Positions 21,854-29,031 of a stretch of DNA of 32,810 bases are shown piece by piece. Positions within the stretch are counted from its first letter, which is position 1, and each line of letters begins with the position of its first letter. A program made the translations under genes and the position numbers. The notes below the pieces were generated by a model. The model made no database searches and was not told the DNA's origin. It saw only the letters and a list, made by a program, of their open reading frames with translations. This DNA is from an uncultured Succiniclasticum sp. (lineage in GTDB: Bacteria; Bacillota; Negativicutes; Acidaminococcales; Acidaminococcaceae). The stretch spans positions 1 through 32,810 of the forward strand of contig CADCHY010000013.1 of assembly GCA_902801365.1 (NCBI GenBank), in the 5' to 3' direction.

Positions 21854-21929
21854 TGGGGTGTAGCCAAGTCGGTAAGGCACAGGACTTTGACTCCTGTATG
21901 CGTAGGTTCGAGCCCTGCCACCCCAGCCA
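21854..21929 (+). tRNA. tRNA-Gln (anticodon UUG)
   Basis: 76 bases with encoded CCA. Acceptor TGGGGTG/CACCCCA, discriminator G. Anticodon loop CTTTGAC closed by CAGGA/TCCTG gives UUG. It lies 12 bases after tRNA-His. Confidence 0.96.
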
Positions 21930-21938
21930 GATTTTAAC

Positions 21939-22014
21939 GGTCCATTAGCTCAGTCGGTAGAGCACCTGACTTTTAATCAGGGTGTCCCGCGTTCGAGTCG
22001 CGGATGGATCACCA
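21939..22014 (+). tRNA. tRNA-Lys (anticodon UUU)
   Basis: 76 bases with encoded CCA. Acceptor GGTCCAT/ATGGATC with one G-U pair. Anticodon loop CTTTTAA closed by CCTGA/TCAGG gives UUU. Last tRNA of the operon. Confidence 0.96.
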
Positions 22015-22021
22015 GAAAAAC

Positions 22022-22053
22022 AACTCCTGTTCTCCGGGAACAGGAGTTTTTTA
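22022..22053 (+). terminator. Terminator of the tRNA operon
   Basis: 11-bp perfect stem AACTCCTGTTC/GAACAGGAGTT with loop TCCGG, followed by TTTTTATTT. It starts 8 bases after tRNA-Lys. Confidence 0.9.
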
Positions 22054-22247
22054 TTTGCGCCGGCAACAGGGGGTAGTATTTTTTTTCATTTTCGTATATA
22101 ATAAATTAGTTATAAGGGAAAGTGTTTGTATGATTTGCTATTAATAACACTGCGCGTTCCGGAGCAAACGTTCCCCAACGGAAGAAAACCGGATGTGCAT
22201 TTAGTAATGGCGAATCATGAAATCACGCAGGAAAGGAGGAACCGGCC

Positions 22248-23198
22248 ATGTACAAAATTCTGAAAAGCTCCAACACCGGCGTTGATGAATTCGACATCGA
22301 AGATATGGAAAAAGGCTGCTGGATCGATATCGTCGCCCCTTCTACGGAAGAAATCGATGAAATCACCGAAGCCGCCCATATTTCCAGAGATTTTCTGACA
22401 GCCGCTCTGGACCGGGAAGAAAAAGCCCGTACGGAAATTGACGAAGAGCAGCTTCTGGTCGTCATCGACATTCCTTTTTTCCGCAGCAATAAAGATTACG
22501 ACACCATGCCGTTGGGCATCATTGTCACAAAAGACGTCATCGTTACGGTCTGTCTGGAAAGCAACGCGGTCACGTCCGGCTTTAACGCCAGAACATATAA
22601 AATGTTCAGCACCTACAAGAAGACCCGGTTCCTGTTCCAGATCCTGTATAAATCGGCTACGTTGTATCTGAAATATATCCGCAACATCATCCGCAGGACG
22701 GATGATTTGGAAGCGCATCTGCGTCAGGCCATGGAAAATTCCAAGCTGTTCAGCATGCTGGACTTGCAGAAATCCCTGACCTATTTCACCACGTCCCTGC
22801 GAAGCAATTACATGGTGACGGAAAAACTGCTGCGGCTGCGCACTACCGCCCAGACACAGCAGCTGATCAAGATGTACGAAGAGGACGAGGACCTGCTGGA
22901 CGATGTTATCGTAGAATACAAGCAGGCCATTGAAATGGTCGAGATGTACAGCCACATCGTGCAGAGCATGATGGAAGTGTTCGCCTCCATCATCAGCAAC
23001 AACCTGAACCTGGTGATGCGGTTTTTGGCTTCGGTCACCATCATCCTGGCCATCCCCACGTTTATCTCCGGCCTGTGGGGCATGAACGTGCCGGTACCTT
23101 TCGCAGAGTTTACCCACGGTTTCTACATCGTGTTCGGACTCGCCTGCGTAGTGAGCCTGCTGGCCGGTTACTGGCTGTGGAAAAAGCATATGTTCTGA
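22248..23198 (+). CDS. corA: CorA-family magnesium/divalent cation transporter
   Basis: 316 residues. The large cytoplasmic N-terminal funnel domain (1-250) is followed by two membrane helices, about 256-280 and 291-311. The selectivity motif GMN is at 278-280, followed by VPVPF. A pentameric channel for Mg2+ (or Co2+/Ni2+) is expected. ATG at 22248 has AAAGGAGG about 9 bases upstream. A likely -10 TATAAT lies near 22096 with a poor -35, giving a leader of about 140 bases. I could not match the leader to an M-box riboswitch. A strong terminator follows the stop. Confidence 0.93.
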   Translation: MYKILKSSNTGVDEFDIEDMEKGCWIDIVAPSTEEIDEITEAAHISRDFLTAALDREEKARTEIDEEQLLVVIDIPFFRSNKDYDTMPLGIIVTKDVIVTVCLESNAVTSGFNARTYKMFSTYKKTRFLFQILYKSATLYLKYIRNIIRRTDDLEAHLRQAMENSKLFSMLDLQKSLTYFTTSLRSNYMVTEKLLRLRTTAQTQQLIKMYEEDEDLLDDVIVEYKQAIEMVEMYSHIVQSMMEVFASIISNNLNLVMRFLASVTIILAIPTFISGLWGMNVPVPFAEFTHGFYIVFGLACVVSLLAGYWLWKKHMF

Positions 23199-23215
23199 AC
23201 TGGAATGGTAAAACA

Positions 23216-23242
23216 AAAAGGCAGTTCCCAAATCGGGAGCTG
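23216..23242 (+). terminator. Terminator of corA
   Basis: Stem AGGCAGTTCCC/GGGAGCTGCCT (one G-U pair), loop AAATC, followed by TTTTTTTAT. The A-run before it means it could also act weakly on minus. Confidence 0.85.
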
Positions 23243-23270
23243 CCTTTTTTTATGGTTATTATTATAAATG

Positions 23271-23367
23271 TTTTGCCAATAGCTGTTTTATGCGGTTTTG
23301 CCAATAACTGTTTTACCAATAACTGTCCGTTGCAGTATGACCGTATCGCCACACCTCAACAGTTATT
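23271..23367. repeat. Short repeats of CCAATARCTGTT between corA and usp
   Basis: TTTTGCCAATAGCTGTTTTA (23271-23290) and TTTTGCCAATAACTGTTTTA (23296-23315) are a 25-base-period direct repeat. A third, truncated unit ACCAATAACTGT lies at 23315-23326. An inverted copy AACAGTTATT (23358-23367) overlaps the usp stop codon. Alternative hairpins at the 3' end of the usp mRNA are possible. Confidence 0.6.
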
Positions 23368-23806
23368 TTACAATCAGCACCGGAATGTTGGAATACTGGG
23401 AGATTTTCGTACTTACGCTGCCCAGGAAGAATTCAGCCAGACCGGAAAGACCACGGCTGCCCAGTACGATAGCGTCCGCCTTCTCCGCTTTGGAAATGGT
23501 CAGGATGCGTTCGGAAGGATGTCCCAGTTCAATCCTGTAGTCGGCAGTTCCGGCAAAACCGGTCCCTGTCACTTTTTCTCTGGCCCGGGCCAGTATCTCT
23601 TTCCCTACTTCTTCCAGATCCGCGTTACTCTGGCTGATAATATTGTGGTCCAGCGGAACCGCCAGCAACGCAGCATTATTATAGGGCTGGATTACCGTCA
23701 GGACCAGCAGCTCGCCCTCAAACTTTTCTGCCAGGGCGCAGGCCTGTTCCAACGCGCGCCAGGCGCTTTCCGAACCGTCAACGGGAACTACGATTTTCTT
23801 AAACAT
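23363..23806 (-). CDS. Universal stress protein, UspA family
   Basis: 147 residues. The fold is typical: KKIVVPVDGSESAWRALEQA at the start and the ATP-binding motif GSRGLSGLAEFFLGSVS (G-x2-G-x9-G-S) near the C-terminus, ending in PVLIVK. It is likely a nucleotide-binding cytoplasmic stress protein. The ATG at 23806 (MFKKI) is preferred because GAGGGG lies 6 bases upstream. Two in-frame ATGs upstream overlap or precede that Shine-Dalgarno. It is the last of three minus-strand genes that may form an operon. Confidence 0.92.
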   Translation of the reverse strand: MFKKIVVPVDGSESAWRALEQACALAEKFEGELLVLTVIQPYNNAALLAVPLDHNIISQSNADLEEVGKEILARAREKVTGTGFAGTADYRIELGHPSERILTISKAEKADAIVLGSRGLSGLAEFFLGSVSTKISQYSNIPVLIVK

Positions 23807-23877
23807 GTTCATCCCCTCTTTCATTATTTCTGTGTATCAGGCAGAACCGCCTGAACGAATCTGCCTGAAAGGATCTT

Positions 23878-24312
23878 CTACTCCTGCTCTTCTTCTGCGG
23901 CGCTGTTAATTTTCTGTTTCGGTTTGCCGTGTCTCCGCAGTTCACGCTCCGCCGCCCGTTTTTCCCGTGCCTCGCGGATACGTCTGGACTTGGAGCTTTC
24001 CCTCCGCTGGAAATCCGATTCCGGTTTTGCCTGGGGCTCGATGTAGGTGCCGTGATTCCCGAACCGGTAGTACAGCGCATAACCGATAATCAGCGCAATG
24101 GGGATAAAACCGACCAGATACCGCCATTTCCCTGCCGTGAGCACCAGGAAATTATAGCCCAGGGCAAAAATGGGAATCAGGATATAACTCAGTATCCTCG
24201 CATTTCTGGAACCCTGGCCAAAGAAACGCATGATTGCCACCCAGACGATAACGCCTACGGCAAAGCTGACAAATGACATGAACAGTAAAAACAGGAATAT
24301 CTCGAAATTCAA
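23878..24312 (-). CDS. Small membrane protein with basic C-terminal tail, function unknown
   Basis: 144 residues. Three hydrophobic segments lie at about 4-28, 40-60 and 66-82, followed by a soluble, highly charged Arg/Lys/Glu tail (SKSRRIREAREKRAAERE). I recognise no family. The start is TTG at 24312, with GGAGG 9 bases upstream and no closer ATG. It lies 71 bases upstream of usp and 77 downstream of the DUF697-like gene. The intergenic hairpin at about 24357-24386 has no T-run. Its role cannot be told from sequence. Confidence 0.8.
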   Translation of the reverse strand: MNFEIFLFLLFMSFVSFAVGVIVWVAIMRFFGQGSRNARILSYILIPIFALGYNFLVLTAGKWRYLVGFIPIALIIGYALYYRFGNHGTYIEPQAKPESDFQRRESSKSRRIREAREKRAAERELRRHGKPKQKINSAAEEEQE

Positions 24313-24389
24313 ATCAGAAAACCTCCAAACGCTGTATTTCTACAATAATTTATTTTTTCAGCAGTTACTAATTTTCTGCAACTGCTTAT

Positions 24390-24872
24390 TTACACATCAA
24401 ACTTCTTCGTTTCGTCGCCCAGCGGCTTTTCCTTGTCCGGATCGTTATTAAAGAGATCGATGTTGTCCTTCGCGTATTTCACCGCGTCGTCATATACTTT
24501 CTTGAAAGCGCTCATGTCTTTCGGCTTGCCGGCCTTGATCCATTCCATGACAACCCGGCCCAGACCATAGGTCATGCCGATGGCCAGGGGAATCTGCAGG
24601 GGGGCAAAGGGAATCAGCGTCGCCAGCTTGCCGCCGGCAAATACGGTGCCCATGGAACCCAGCAGGCTCACCGCTGCTTTTTCCGTAATCTTTTCTTCAT
24701 AAACCGAGCCGATCTTCATGATCATATAAATGTCGTTGGCGACCGTGGAAAGAGTGCCCAGGCCCGGGACCACCACTATTACGCCGGCGCGGGCCGCCGC
24801 CCATTTGCACAGGGACAGCGCTTCTTCTTCCCGGTCTTTATCGTCGATTACCGTGATTTTTTCATCTGCCAT
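24390..24872 (-). CDS. DUF697-like small membrane-associated protein
   Basis: 160 residues. A charged N-terminus leads into two or three amphipathic or hydrophobic helices (AARAGVIVVVPGLGTLSTVA; GKLATLIPFAPLQIPLAIG) and a polar C-terminal tail (DNIDLFNNDPDKEKPLGDET). The layout resembles the DUF697 domain attached to some GTPases and YcjF proteins, here standing alone. ATG at 24872 has GGAGG 8 bases upstream. A clean promoter lies at 24934-24962. Family assignment is moderate. Confidence 0.75.
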   Translation of the reverse strand: MADEKITVIDDKDREEEALSLCKWAAARAGVIVVVPGLGTLSTVANDIYMIMKIGSVYEEKITEKAAVSLLGSMGTVFAGGKLATLIPFAPLQIPLAIGMTYGLGRVVMEWIKAGKPKDMSAFKKVYDDAVKYAKDNIDLFNNDPDKEKPLGDETKKFDV

Positions 24873-24933
24873 AATTAAAACCTCCAACACATAACTTCAT
24901 CTGAAAAAAATCATCACAGCCTGTACCCAGCTA

Positions 24934-24962
24934 ATTATATACTATGCGTTCCCGCTTTGCAA
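24934..24962 (-). promoter_or_regulatory. Promoter of the DUF697-like gene (and perhaps the two genes below it)
   Basis: Minus strand: TTGCAA (24962-24957), 17-base spacer, perfect TATAAT (24939-24934). Leader about 55 bases. Confidence 0.7.
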
Positions 24963-25003
24963 GAAATCGCAGGGGCCTCCAAAACATTTCACACTTTGTC
25001 CCC

Positions 25004-25408
25004 TCAGCAGTCCGGTTCGTCCATTAAAGGCAACGCCGGCCTGCCGAGCTTTGCGCCGTTTTCTTCCATATATTTCGTGTACAGCGCCGTCAGAGGCACA
25101 ATGACCGCCATGAAATGTTTCTCCCCGTTTTTCTCCAGAAACGGATACAGCGTCGCCAGTTTTTCTTTTGTATCTACAATTTCAATAATCAGCGGCAGAT
25201 TATACTTCCCGCTGAAAAAGACCGGCACCGCCCGGCCGTCGTTGCCCCGGACCTGCCTTCCGAAGCCCGCGTCGGCCCGTATCAGGGTACCGCCCCCCAG
25301 ACCGAGACGCCGCGCTTCTTTAAACACCGCCTTGTAAAAGGGCTCATCCCCGCACAGCACATCTTCCGCAGTAAAAATCTTCAATTCATAAAGCTTGACA
25401 AATTTCAT
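25004..25408 (-). CDS. DUF190 family protein (PII-like fold)
   Basis: 134 residues. The pattern L.IF..ED...G..P.YKAVF.EAR.LGL.G.T..R...GFG followed by LPLIIEIVDTKEKLATLYPFL is that of DUF190. These are small trimeric PII-like proteins often next to fluoride exporter genes; none is adjacent here. ATG at 25408 (MKFVKLYELK) has GAGGTG 7 bases upstream. Upstream in-frame starts lack a Shine-Dalgarno. Its promoter at 25499-25527 is strong. Function is unknown; small-molecule binding is likely. Confidence 0.85.
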   Translation of the reverse strand: MKFVKLYELKIFTAEDVLCGDEPFYKAVFKEARRLGLGGGTLIRADAGFGRQVRGNDGRAVPVFFSGKYNLPLIIEIVDTKEKLATLYPFLEKNGEKHFMAVIVPLTALYTKYMEENGAKLGRPALPLMDEPDC

Positions 25409-25498
25409 ATGCGCCACCTCTTTCCGGTCCGCTTTCGACCGGTATCTTCCTGTGAATCTGTAAAAAAATAAATCCAACTGCACTGTTCTTTCATTTAA

Positions 25499-25527
25499 AT
25501 TATATCATGTTGCCTGTCCGTATGTAA
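25499..25527 (-). promoter_or_regulatory. Promoter of the DUF190 gene
   Basis: Minus strand: TTACAT (25527-25522), 17-base spacer, perfect TATAAT (25504-25499). Leader about 85 bases. Confidence 0.65.
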
Positions 25528-25547
25528 GTAGCAGGTAAGTATTTTAT

Positions 25548-25576
25548 TTGCATAATGCAGACTGATAGAGTAAAAT
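25548..25576 (+). promoter_or_regulatory. Promoter of the HAD phosphatase gene
   Basis: Plus strand: TTGCAT (25548-25553), 17-base spacer, TAAAAT (25571-25576), about 44 bases before the ATG. Divergent from the DUF190 promoter. Confidence 0.6.
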
Positions 25577-25619
25577 TATATCGTAAATCGTAATCAGTAT
25601 TCTAACCGGAGGAACGTTC

Positions 25620-26315
25620 ATGCTATACCTGGCCTGGGATATCGACGGAACCCTGCTGCTGACCAACCGCGCAGGCTATGCCGCGCTGCAGGAGGCTACC
25701 TGCGATTATTTTTTCAGAAAAGAGCCCTATGAGTTTAAACATACGCTGGCCGGCTGTACCGATTCATCCATCATCAAAGAGATCGTAACGGATATCAAGG
25801 GCCACTGCACCAGCGGCTGGGCCGCCTCGCTGAGCCTGAAATACGAAATGTATCTGAAGCAGCACCTGAAACTGCATAAAGGCCGGCTGATGCCCAACGT
25901 GGAAAAGACGCTGCAGTATCTGAAGGAAAACGCGCCGGACGTTTCCAGCCTGCTGCTAACGGGGAACACCACCAACGCGGCCCGTGACAAGGTAACGGAA
26001 TACGGCATCGCGCAGTATTTTGATTTCCGGCACAGCGCGTACGGCGACCTGGCGGAAGACCGTAACGAACTGTCCAGAATTTTATACAACCGCCTGCTGA
26101 TGGACGGACTGGTAAAAGATACTTCCCAGATCATCGTGATCGGCGATACCCCCAGCGACGCCCGGTGCGCCGCCGCCATCGGGGCCCGCTGCATCATCGT
26201 CCTGACAGGCAGCGAATTTAAGCCGGAAGATTTTGCCGGCTGCACTCCCTGGAAAATCTGGGAAACCCTTCCCGACGATCCGGCGGAATTTGTTAAGGAA
26301 ATCAGCGAAGCGTAA
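25620..26315 (+). CDS. HAD-superfamily hydrolase (phosphoglycolate-phosphatase-like)
   Basis: 231 residues. HAD motif I DIDGT (nucleophile Asp7, acid/base Asp9), motif II LLTGNT, and motif IV GDTPSDARCA are present. The cap between motif I and II is helical, as in the Gph/PGMB group. It is likely a cytoplasmic phosphatase; the substrate cannot be read from sequence. ATG at 25620 has GGAGG 7 bases upstream. The pentapeptide-repeat gene follows after 99 bases. Confidence 0.9.
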   Translation: MLYLAWDIDGTLLLTNRAGYAALQEATCDYFFRKEPYEFKHTLAGCTDSSIIKEIVTDIKGHCTSGWAASLSLKYEMYLKQHLKLHKGRLMPNVEKTLQYLKENAPDVSSLLLTGNTTNAARDKVTEYGIAQYFDFRHSAYGDLAEDRNELSRILYNRLLMDGLVKDTSQIIVIGDTPSDARCAAAIGARCIIVLTGSEFKPEDFAGCTPWKIWETLPDDPAEFVKEISEA

Positions 26316-26414
26316 GGAACGTTTCACTACGAAAACAGTTTTTTGCAAACATGACGTAATGCGGATGACGGAAGTTGTCTGCATCACCAGAGCATGTTTT
26401 TATGAAAGGCATAT

Positions 26415-27188
26415 ATGAAACAGACTAAATTATTTCTTTCTGGCGTAATCATTTCTCTCCTGGCAGGCTTTGCGGTCCAGCCTGGGGCGGAAGCGTACAG
26501 TTACGCTGACCTAGCTTCCGTTACTGGCGGGCAAAACTGTCCCCATGCGGACCTGAGCCACGCCAACCTGAGCGGCGCCGATCTGACGGGACTGGACCTG
26601 ACCGGGGCCAATCTGCAGAACGCGAATCTGACCGGAGCCCGATTGGAACGGACCATCCTGGACAAAGCCAGCCTGCAGGGCTGCAAACTGAAGCGGGCCG
26701 TCTTTTCCGAAGCCCGGTTATCCGGCGCCCGTTTAAAAGACGCCGAAGCGCCGTATGCCTATTTCGGTCATGCGGATATGACAAACGCGGACCTGTCCGG
26801 CGGTGATTTTTACCGCGCCGATTTCCGCGGCGCCAAACTGACGGGTGTTACGGCCTACACCGGGAATTTCCAGGAATCCACGTTCGACAAAGCCGACCTG
26901 CACCGGAGCGATTTTACCTTTGCCAACCTGTCCTACTGCTGGATGTATGAAGCCGATCTGTCGGACAGCCTCTTTGCCGGGGCCAACCTGTATGAGATCC
27001 ACGCCCACGGCATCAGGGCGCAGCGCGCGAATTTCACCAGCGCCAAACTGGGGAAAGCCACTCTGACTAACGGGGATTTTACGGAAGCCGTGTTCGAAAA
27101 CGCCATGCTGGACAACGCGGAAATGAAAGGCGCCGTACTGAAAGATACCGTATGGGGAACAGCCTTTAAAGAAAAGACCGTGTTTTAA
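26415..27188 (+). CDS. Secreted pentapeptide-repeat protein
   Basis: 257 residues. The N-terminus is a signal peptide (LFLSGVIISLLAGFAVQPGAEA, likely cut after AEA near residue 27). From about residue 44 almost the whole protein consists of A(D/N)LXX pentapeptides (ADLSH ANLSG ADLTG LDLTG ANLQN), predicting a right-handed quadrilateral beta-helix. The export signal points to the periplasm or surface rather than a gyrase-protecting Qnr role. ATG at 26415 has AAAGG about 6 bases upstream. A second secreted protein is encoded next on the same strand. Confidence 0.9.
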   Translation: MKQTKLFLSGVIISLLAGFAVQPGAEAYSYADLASVTGGQNCPHADLSHANLSGADLTGLDLTGANLQNANLTGARLERTILDKASLQGCKLKRAVFSEARLSGARLKDAEAPYAYFGHADMTNADLSGGDFYRADFRGAKLTGVTAYTGNFQESTFDKADLHRSDFTFANLSYCWMYEADLSDSLFAGANLYEIHAHGIRAQRANFTSAKLGKATLTNGDFTEAVFENAMLDNAEMKGAVLKDTVWGTAFKEKTVF

Positions 27189-27286
27189 TCAAATCTTGCT
27201 TTAGATTCGTCAGTCGCGTAAATTAATGCGGCCATGGCCGAAAGGCCGGTTCACTGCCGTGAATGTTTTTTTAAAAAGGAGGTAAC

Positions 27287-28111
27287 ATGAAAAGATTATT
27301 TCTATTCGTTCTGACAACCGTCCTTGCGTTAACATTCACCCTCACCGCAGCGGCCAATCCTTACGGCGGCCTGCCCAGGTCTCACACCTTCCCTCCGGGG
27401 ATGAGCCCCGCCAAAACGGTGGAATATTTCCACCATAAAATTACCGACGGCGAGCCGGGGCTGGCCTGGGACATACTGACAGAAGATTATAAAAACGCAT
27501 TCAGAAGCTACGAAAGTTTTGCGCAGGGTTACCGGACAACCATCTCCAGCCGCCCCAGCCGTTTCCGCATGCTGCAGCGGGACCCTGATACCCTGGAGAT
27601 GTTTTACCTGCTGAAAGCGGAAGACTGGGAAAACGACCGGCAGATTGTGGTGCAGACCTTTGAATGTTCCGCCATTCTGAAACGGATAAACGGCTCCTGG
27701 AGGATAGACAGCGGCACCGGCAAACAGCTGAGCCGCCAGGTACTGGGTTCTCTGGAAACCGCCCGGGCGGTCCTGATGGATTACCATGAGTGCATCACCA
27801 ACAAAGAAATGAGACGGGCCTGGAGTTTTTTAGGCGACGGTTATAAAAACGCCTTCGGCGATTTCGGCGCCTTCTGCAAGGGATTCACCACCACGGTGAG
27901 CAGCGTGATCACGGATGCGGTGAACGTGGCCGACGGGCCTGACATGACCGCCGTCGAGTACACGCTGACTGCGAAAGATTCCACTCCGGAAACCAACATC
28001 GAACAGGTTTTCAAAGGCATTGCCAACCTGGAAGTCGTTCCGGGCCGGGGCTGGGTCATCACATCGGCCGAGAACAAACTGCAAAGCCGTTACTTCCCGC
28101 CCAAGTGGTGA
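27287..28111 (+). CDS. Secreted protein with two tandem copies of an NTF2-like domain
   Basis: 274 residues. Signal peptide (LFLFVLTTVLALTFTLTAAA), cleavage likely before NPYGG. The mature part is an internal duplication. AKTVEYFHHKITDGEPGLAW...YKNAFRSYESFAQGY.TTISS (about 41-87) matches ARAVLMDYHECITNKEMRRA...YKNAFGDFGAFCKGFTTTVSS (about 158-206). Each is followed by beta-rich segments ending in a W-rich strand (GSWRIDSG; GRGWVITSA). This fits an NTF2-like/cystatin-like fold, by inference. ATG at 27287 has AGGAGGT 4 bases upstream. A likely terminator for it (28899-28935) is now separated from it by an IS200-type insertion. Confidence 0.85.
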   Translation: MKRLFLFVLTTVLALTFTLTAAANPYGGLPRSHTFPPGMSPAKTVEYFHHKITDGEPGLAWDILTEDYKNAFRSYESFAQGYRTTISSRPSRFRMLQRDPDTLEMFYLLKAEDWENDRQIVVQTFECSAILKRINGSWRIDSGTGKQLSRQVLGSLETARAVLMDYHECITNKEMRRAWSFLGDGYKNAFGDFGAFCKGFTTTVSSVITDAVNVADGPDMTAVEYTLTAKDSTPETNIEQVFKGIANLEVVPGRGWVITSAENKLQSRYFPPKW

Positions 28112-28287
28112 TGGAACGAATTGGCCGGTTCATTCGCCGGAAACAATTTGCAAAATATTTTTTAATATCCATGTATAAATCGCTTCCACCCCTTCAAGGG
28201 GTGGTTCGCTTAGCCCTATAAGGGCCCAACACAGGCCAGCGCCTAAATGACGCTGGCTTTCACTTTGTTCAAGCCGCAGTGGTATGA

Positions 28288-28740
28288 CTACTTGCTACCC
28301 TTAAAAGGGTCTTCGTATTCTTTACTGAATAACGAATCTTCCATTTGATCCATCTTATCCTGTTCCCGGATATATTTCTGTATGGTTTGCGCATTCAGCC
28401 CTACCGTACTAACGTAATATCCGGTTGCCCAGAATTTTCGATTTCCAAATTTATATTTCAGATTCGCATGTCGTTCAAATATCATCAGTGAACTTTTTCC
28501 CTTTAGATACCCCATGATATAGGAAACACTCATCTTTGGCGGAATGGATAGTAATAGATGGACATGATCTGGCATACAATTTCCTTCGATGATTTCTACA
28601 CCTTTCCATTTGCACAAATCTTTAAGAATCGTTCTGATATCCAAACGCAATTGGTTATAAATGATTTTTCTTCTGTATTTTGGTGTAAATACAATGTGAT
28701 ATTTGCATACCCACTTGGTATGTGCTAAACTATTTGCCAT
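28288..28740 (-). CDS. tnpA: IS200-type HUH transposase TnpA (Y1 transposase)
   Basis: 150 residues, full length for TnpA. It catalyses single-strand peel-and-paste transposition. The metal-binding HUH motif is HVH in PDHVHLLLSI. The catalytic tyrosine lies in the C-terminal helix QKYIREQ. The N-terminus THTKW-type segment appears as LAHTKWVCKYHIVFTPKYRR. No frameshift is seen, so it may be active. ATG at 28740; its Shine-Dalgarno (AAGGA, 8 bases upstream) lies within a long leader stem. Confidence 0.95.
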   Translation of the reverse strand: MANSLAHTKWVCKYHIVFTPKYRRKIIYNQLRLDIRTILKDLCKWKGVEIIEGNCMPDHVHLLLSIPPKMSVSYIMGYLKGKSSLMIFERHANLKYKFGNRKFWATGYYVSTVGLNAQTIQKYIREQDKMDQMEDSLFSKEYEDPFKGSK

Positions 28741-28808
28741 AGGGCAACATCCTTTCTTGTTTTAGTGACGGCTTGAACACTATCATTATACAAGAAGGAT
28801 GTTGCCCT
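28741..28808 (-). promoter_or_regulatory. tnpA leader hairpin sequestering the Shine-Dalgarno
   Basis: Inverted repeat AGGGCAACATCCTTTCTTGT (28741-28760) against ACAAGAAGGATGTTGCCCT (28790-28808), a 19-bp stem with a one-base bulge. In the mRNA the 3' arm contains the AAGGA ribosome-binding site directly before the ATG. IS200 is known to limit transposase translation by such a structure. Confidence 0.8.
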
Positions 28809-28898
28809 TTTGCTTAAGCATTAATCCCACCTGCGTAGCAGGTGGTTTTTGAGCCAAATCCCCTTGAGGGATTCGGCTCCCAAGCTAAAGCCATAATC

Positions 28899-28935
28899 AA
28901 AGGCGGACGTTGATTCCAACGTCCGCCTTTTCTTT
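28899..28935 (+). terminator. Terminator, probably of the 27287-28111 gene
   Basis: 14-bp perfect stem AAAGGCGGACGTTG/CAACGTCCGCCTTT (28899-28912 and 28917-28930) with loop ATTC, then TCTTTTTG. The T-run favours plus-strand use. It could also serve lgt on minus, but only three T follow there. Confidence 0.75.
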
Positions 28936-29031
28936 TTGCTCTGTTCACTTTTCTTTTGCTCTGTTTGAAGCTATTATGCCATTAACAGTATGCCGTTGTT
29001 TAATTATGTGGTTCCTTAATTATGTAATTGC

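Larger units (their letters stand above)
28180..28890 (-). mobile_element. IS200/IS605-family insertion sequence (IS200-type, tnpA only)
   Basis: A tnpA gene on minus is flanked by subterminal palindromes instead of terminal inverted repeats, as in IS200. One end has CCACCCCTT-C-AAGGGGTGG (28186-28204). The other has CCACCTGC-GTA-GCAGGTGG (28827-28845) and GAGCC...GGCTC (28851-28879). A further stem GCCAGCG/CGCTGGC is at 28235-28257. No tnpB is present. Exact ends are uncertain because these elements make no target duplication; the limits given are approximate. Confidence 0.8.

Noticed and set aside
21763..21948. A 61-codon open frame across the tRNA-His and tRNA-Gln genes
   Set aside because: It is made entirely of tRNA sequence and spacer and has no coding support.
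22056..22247. M-box magnesium riboswitch before corA
   Set aside because: I could not find the conserved M-box core sequences or its three-helix layout in this leader.
24352..24388. Hairpin AGCAGTT/AACTGCT between two minus-strand genes as a terminator
   Set aside because: On the minus strand it is followed by GAAAAAATAAAT rather than a T-run, so termination is not supported.
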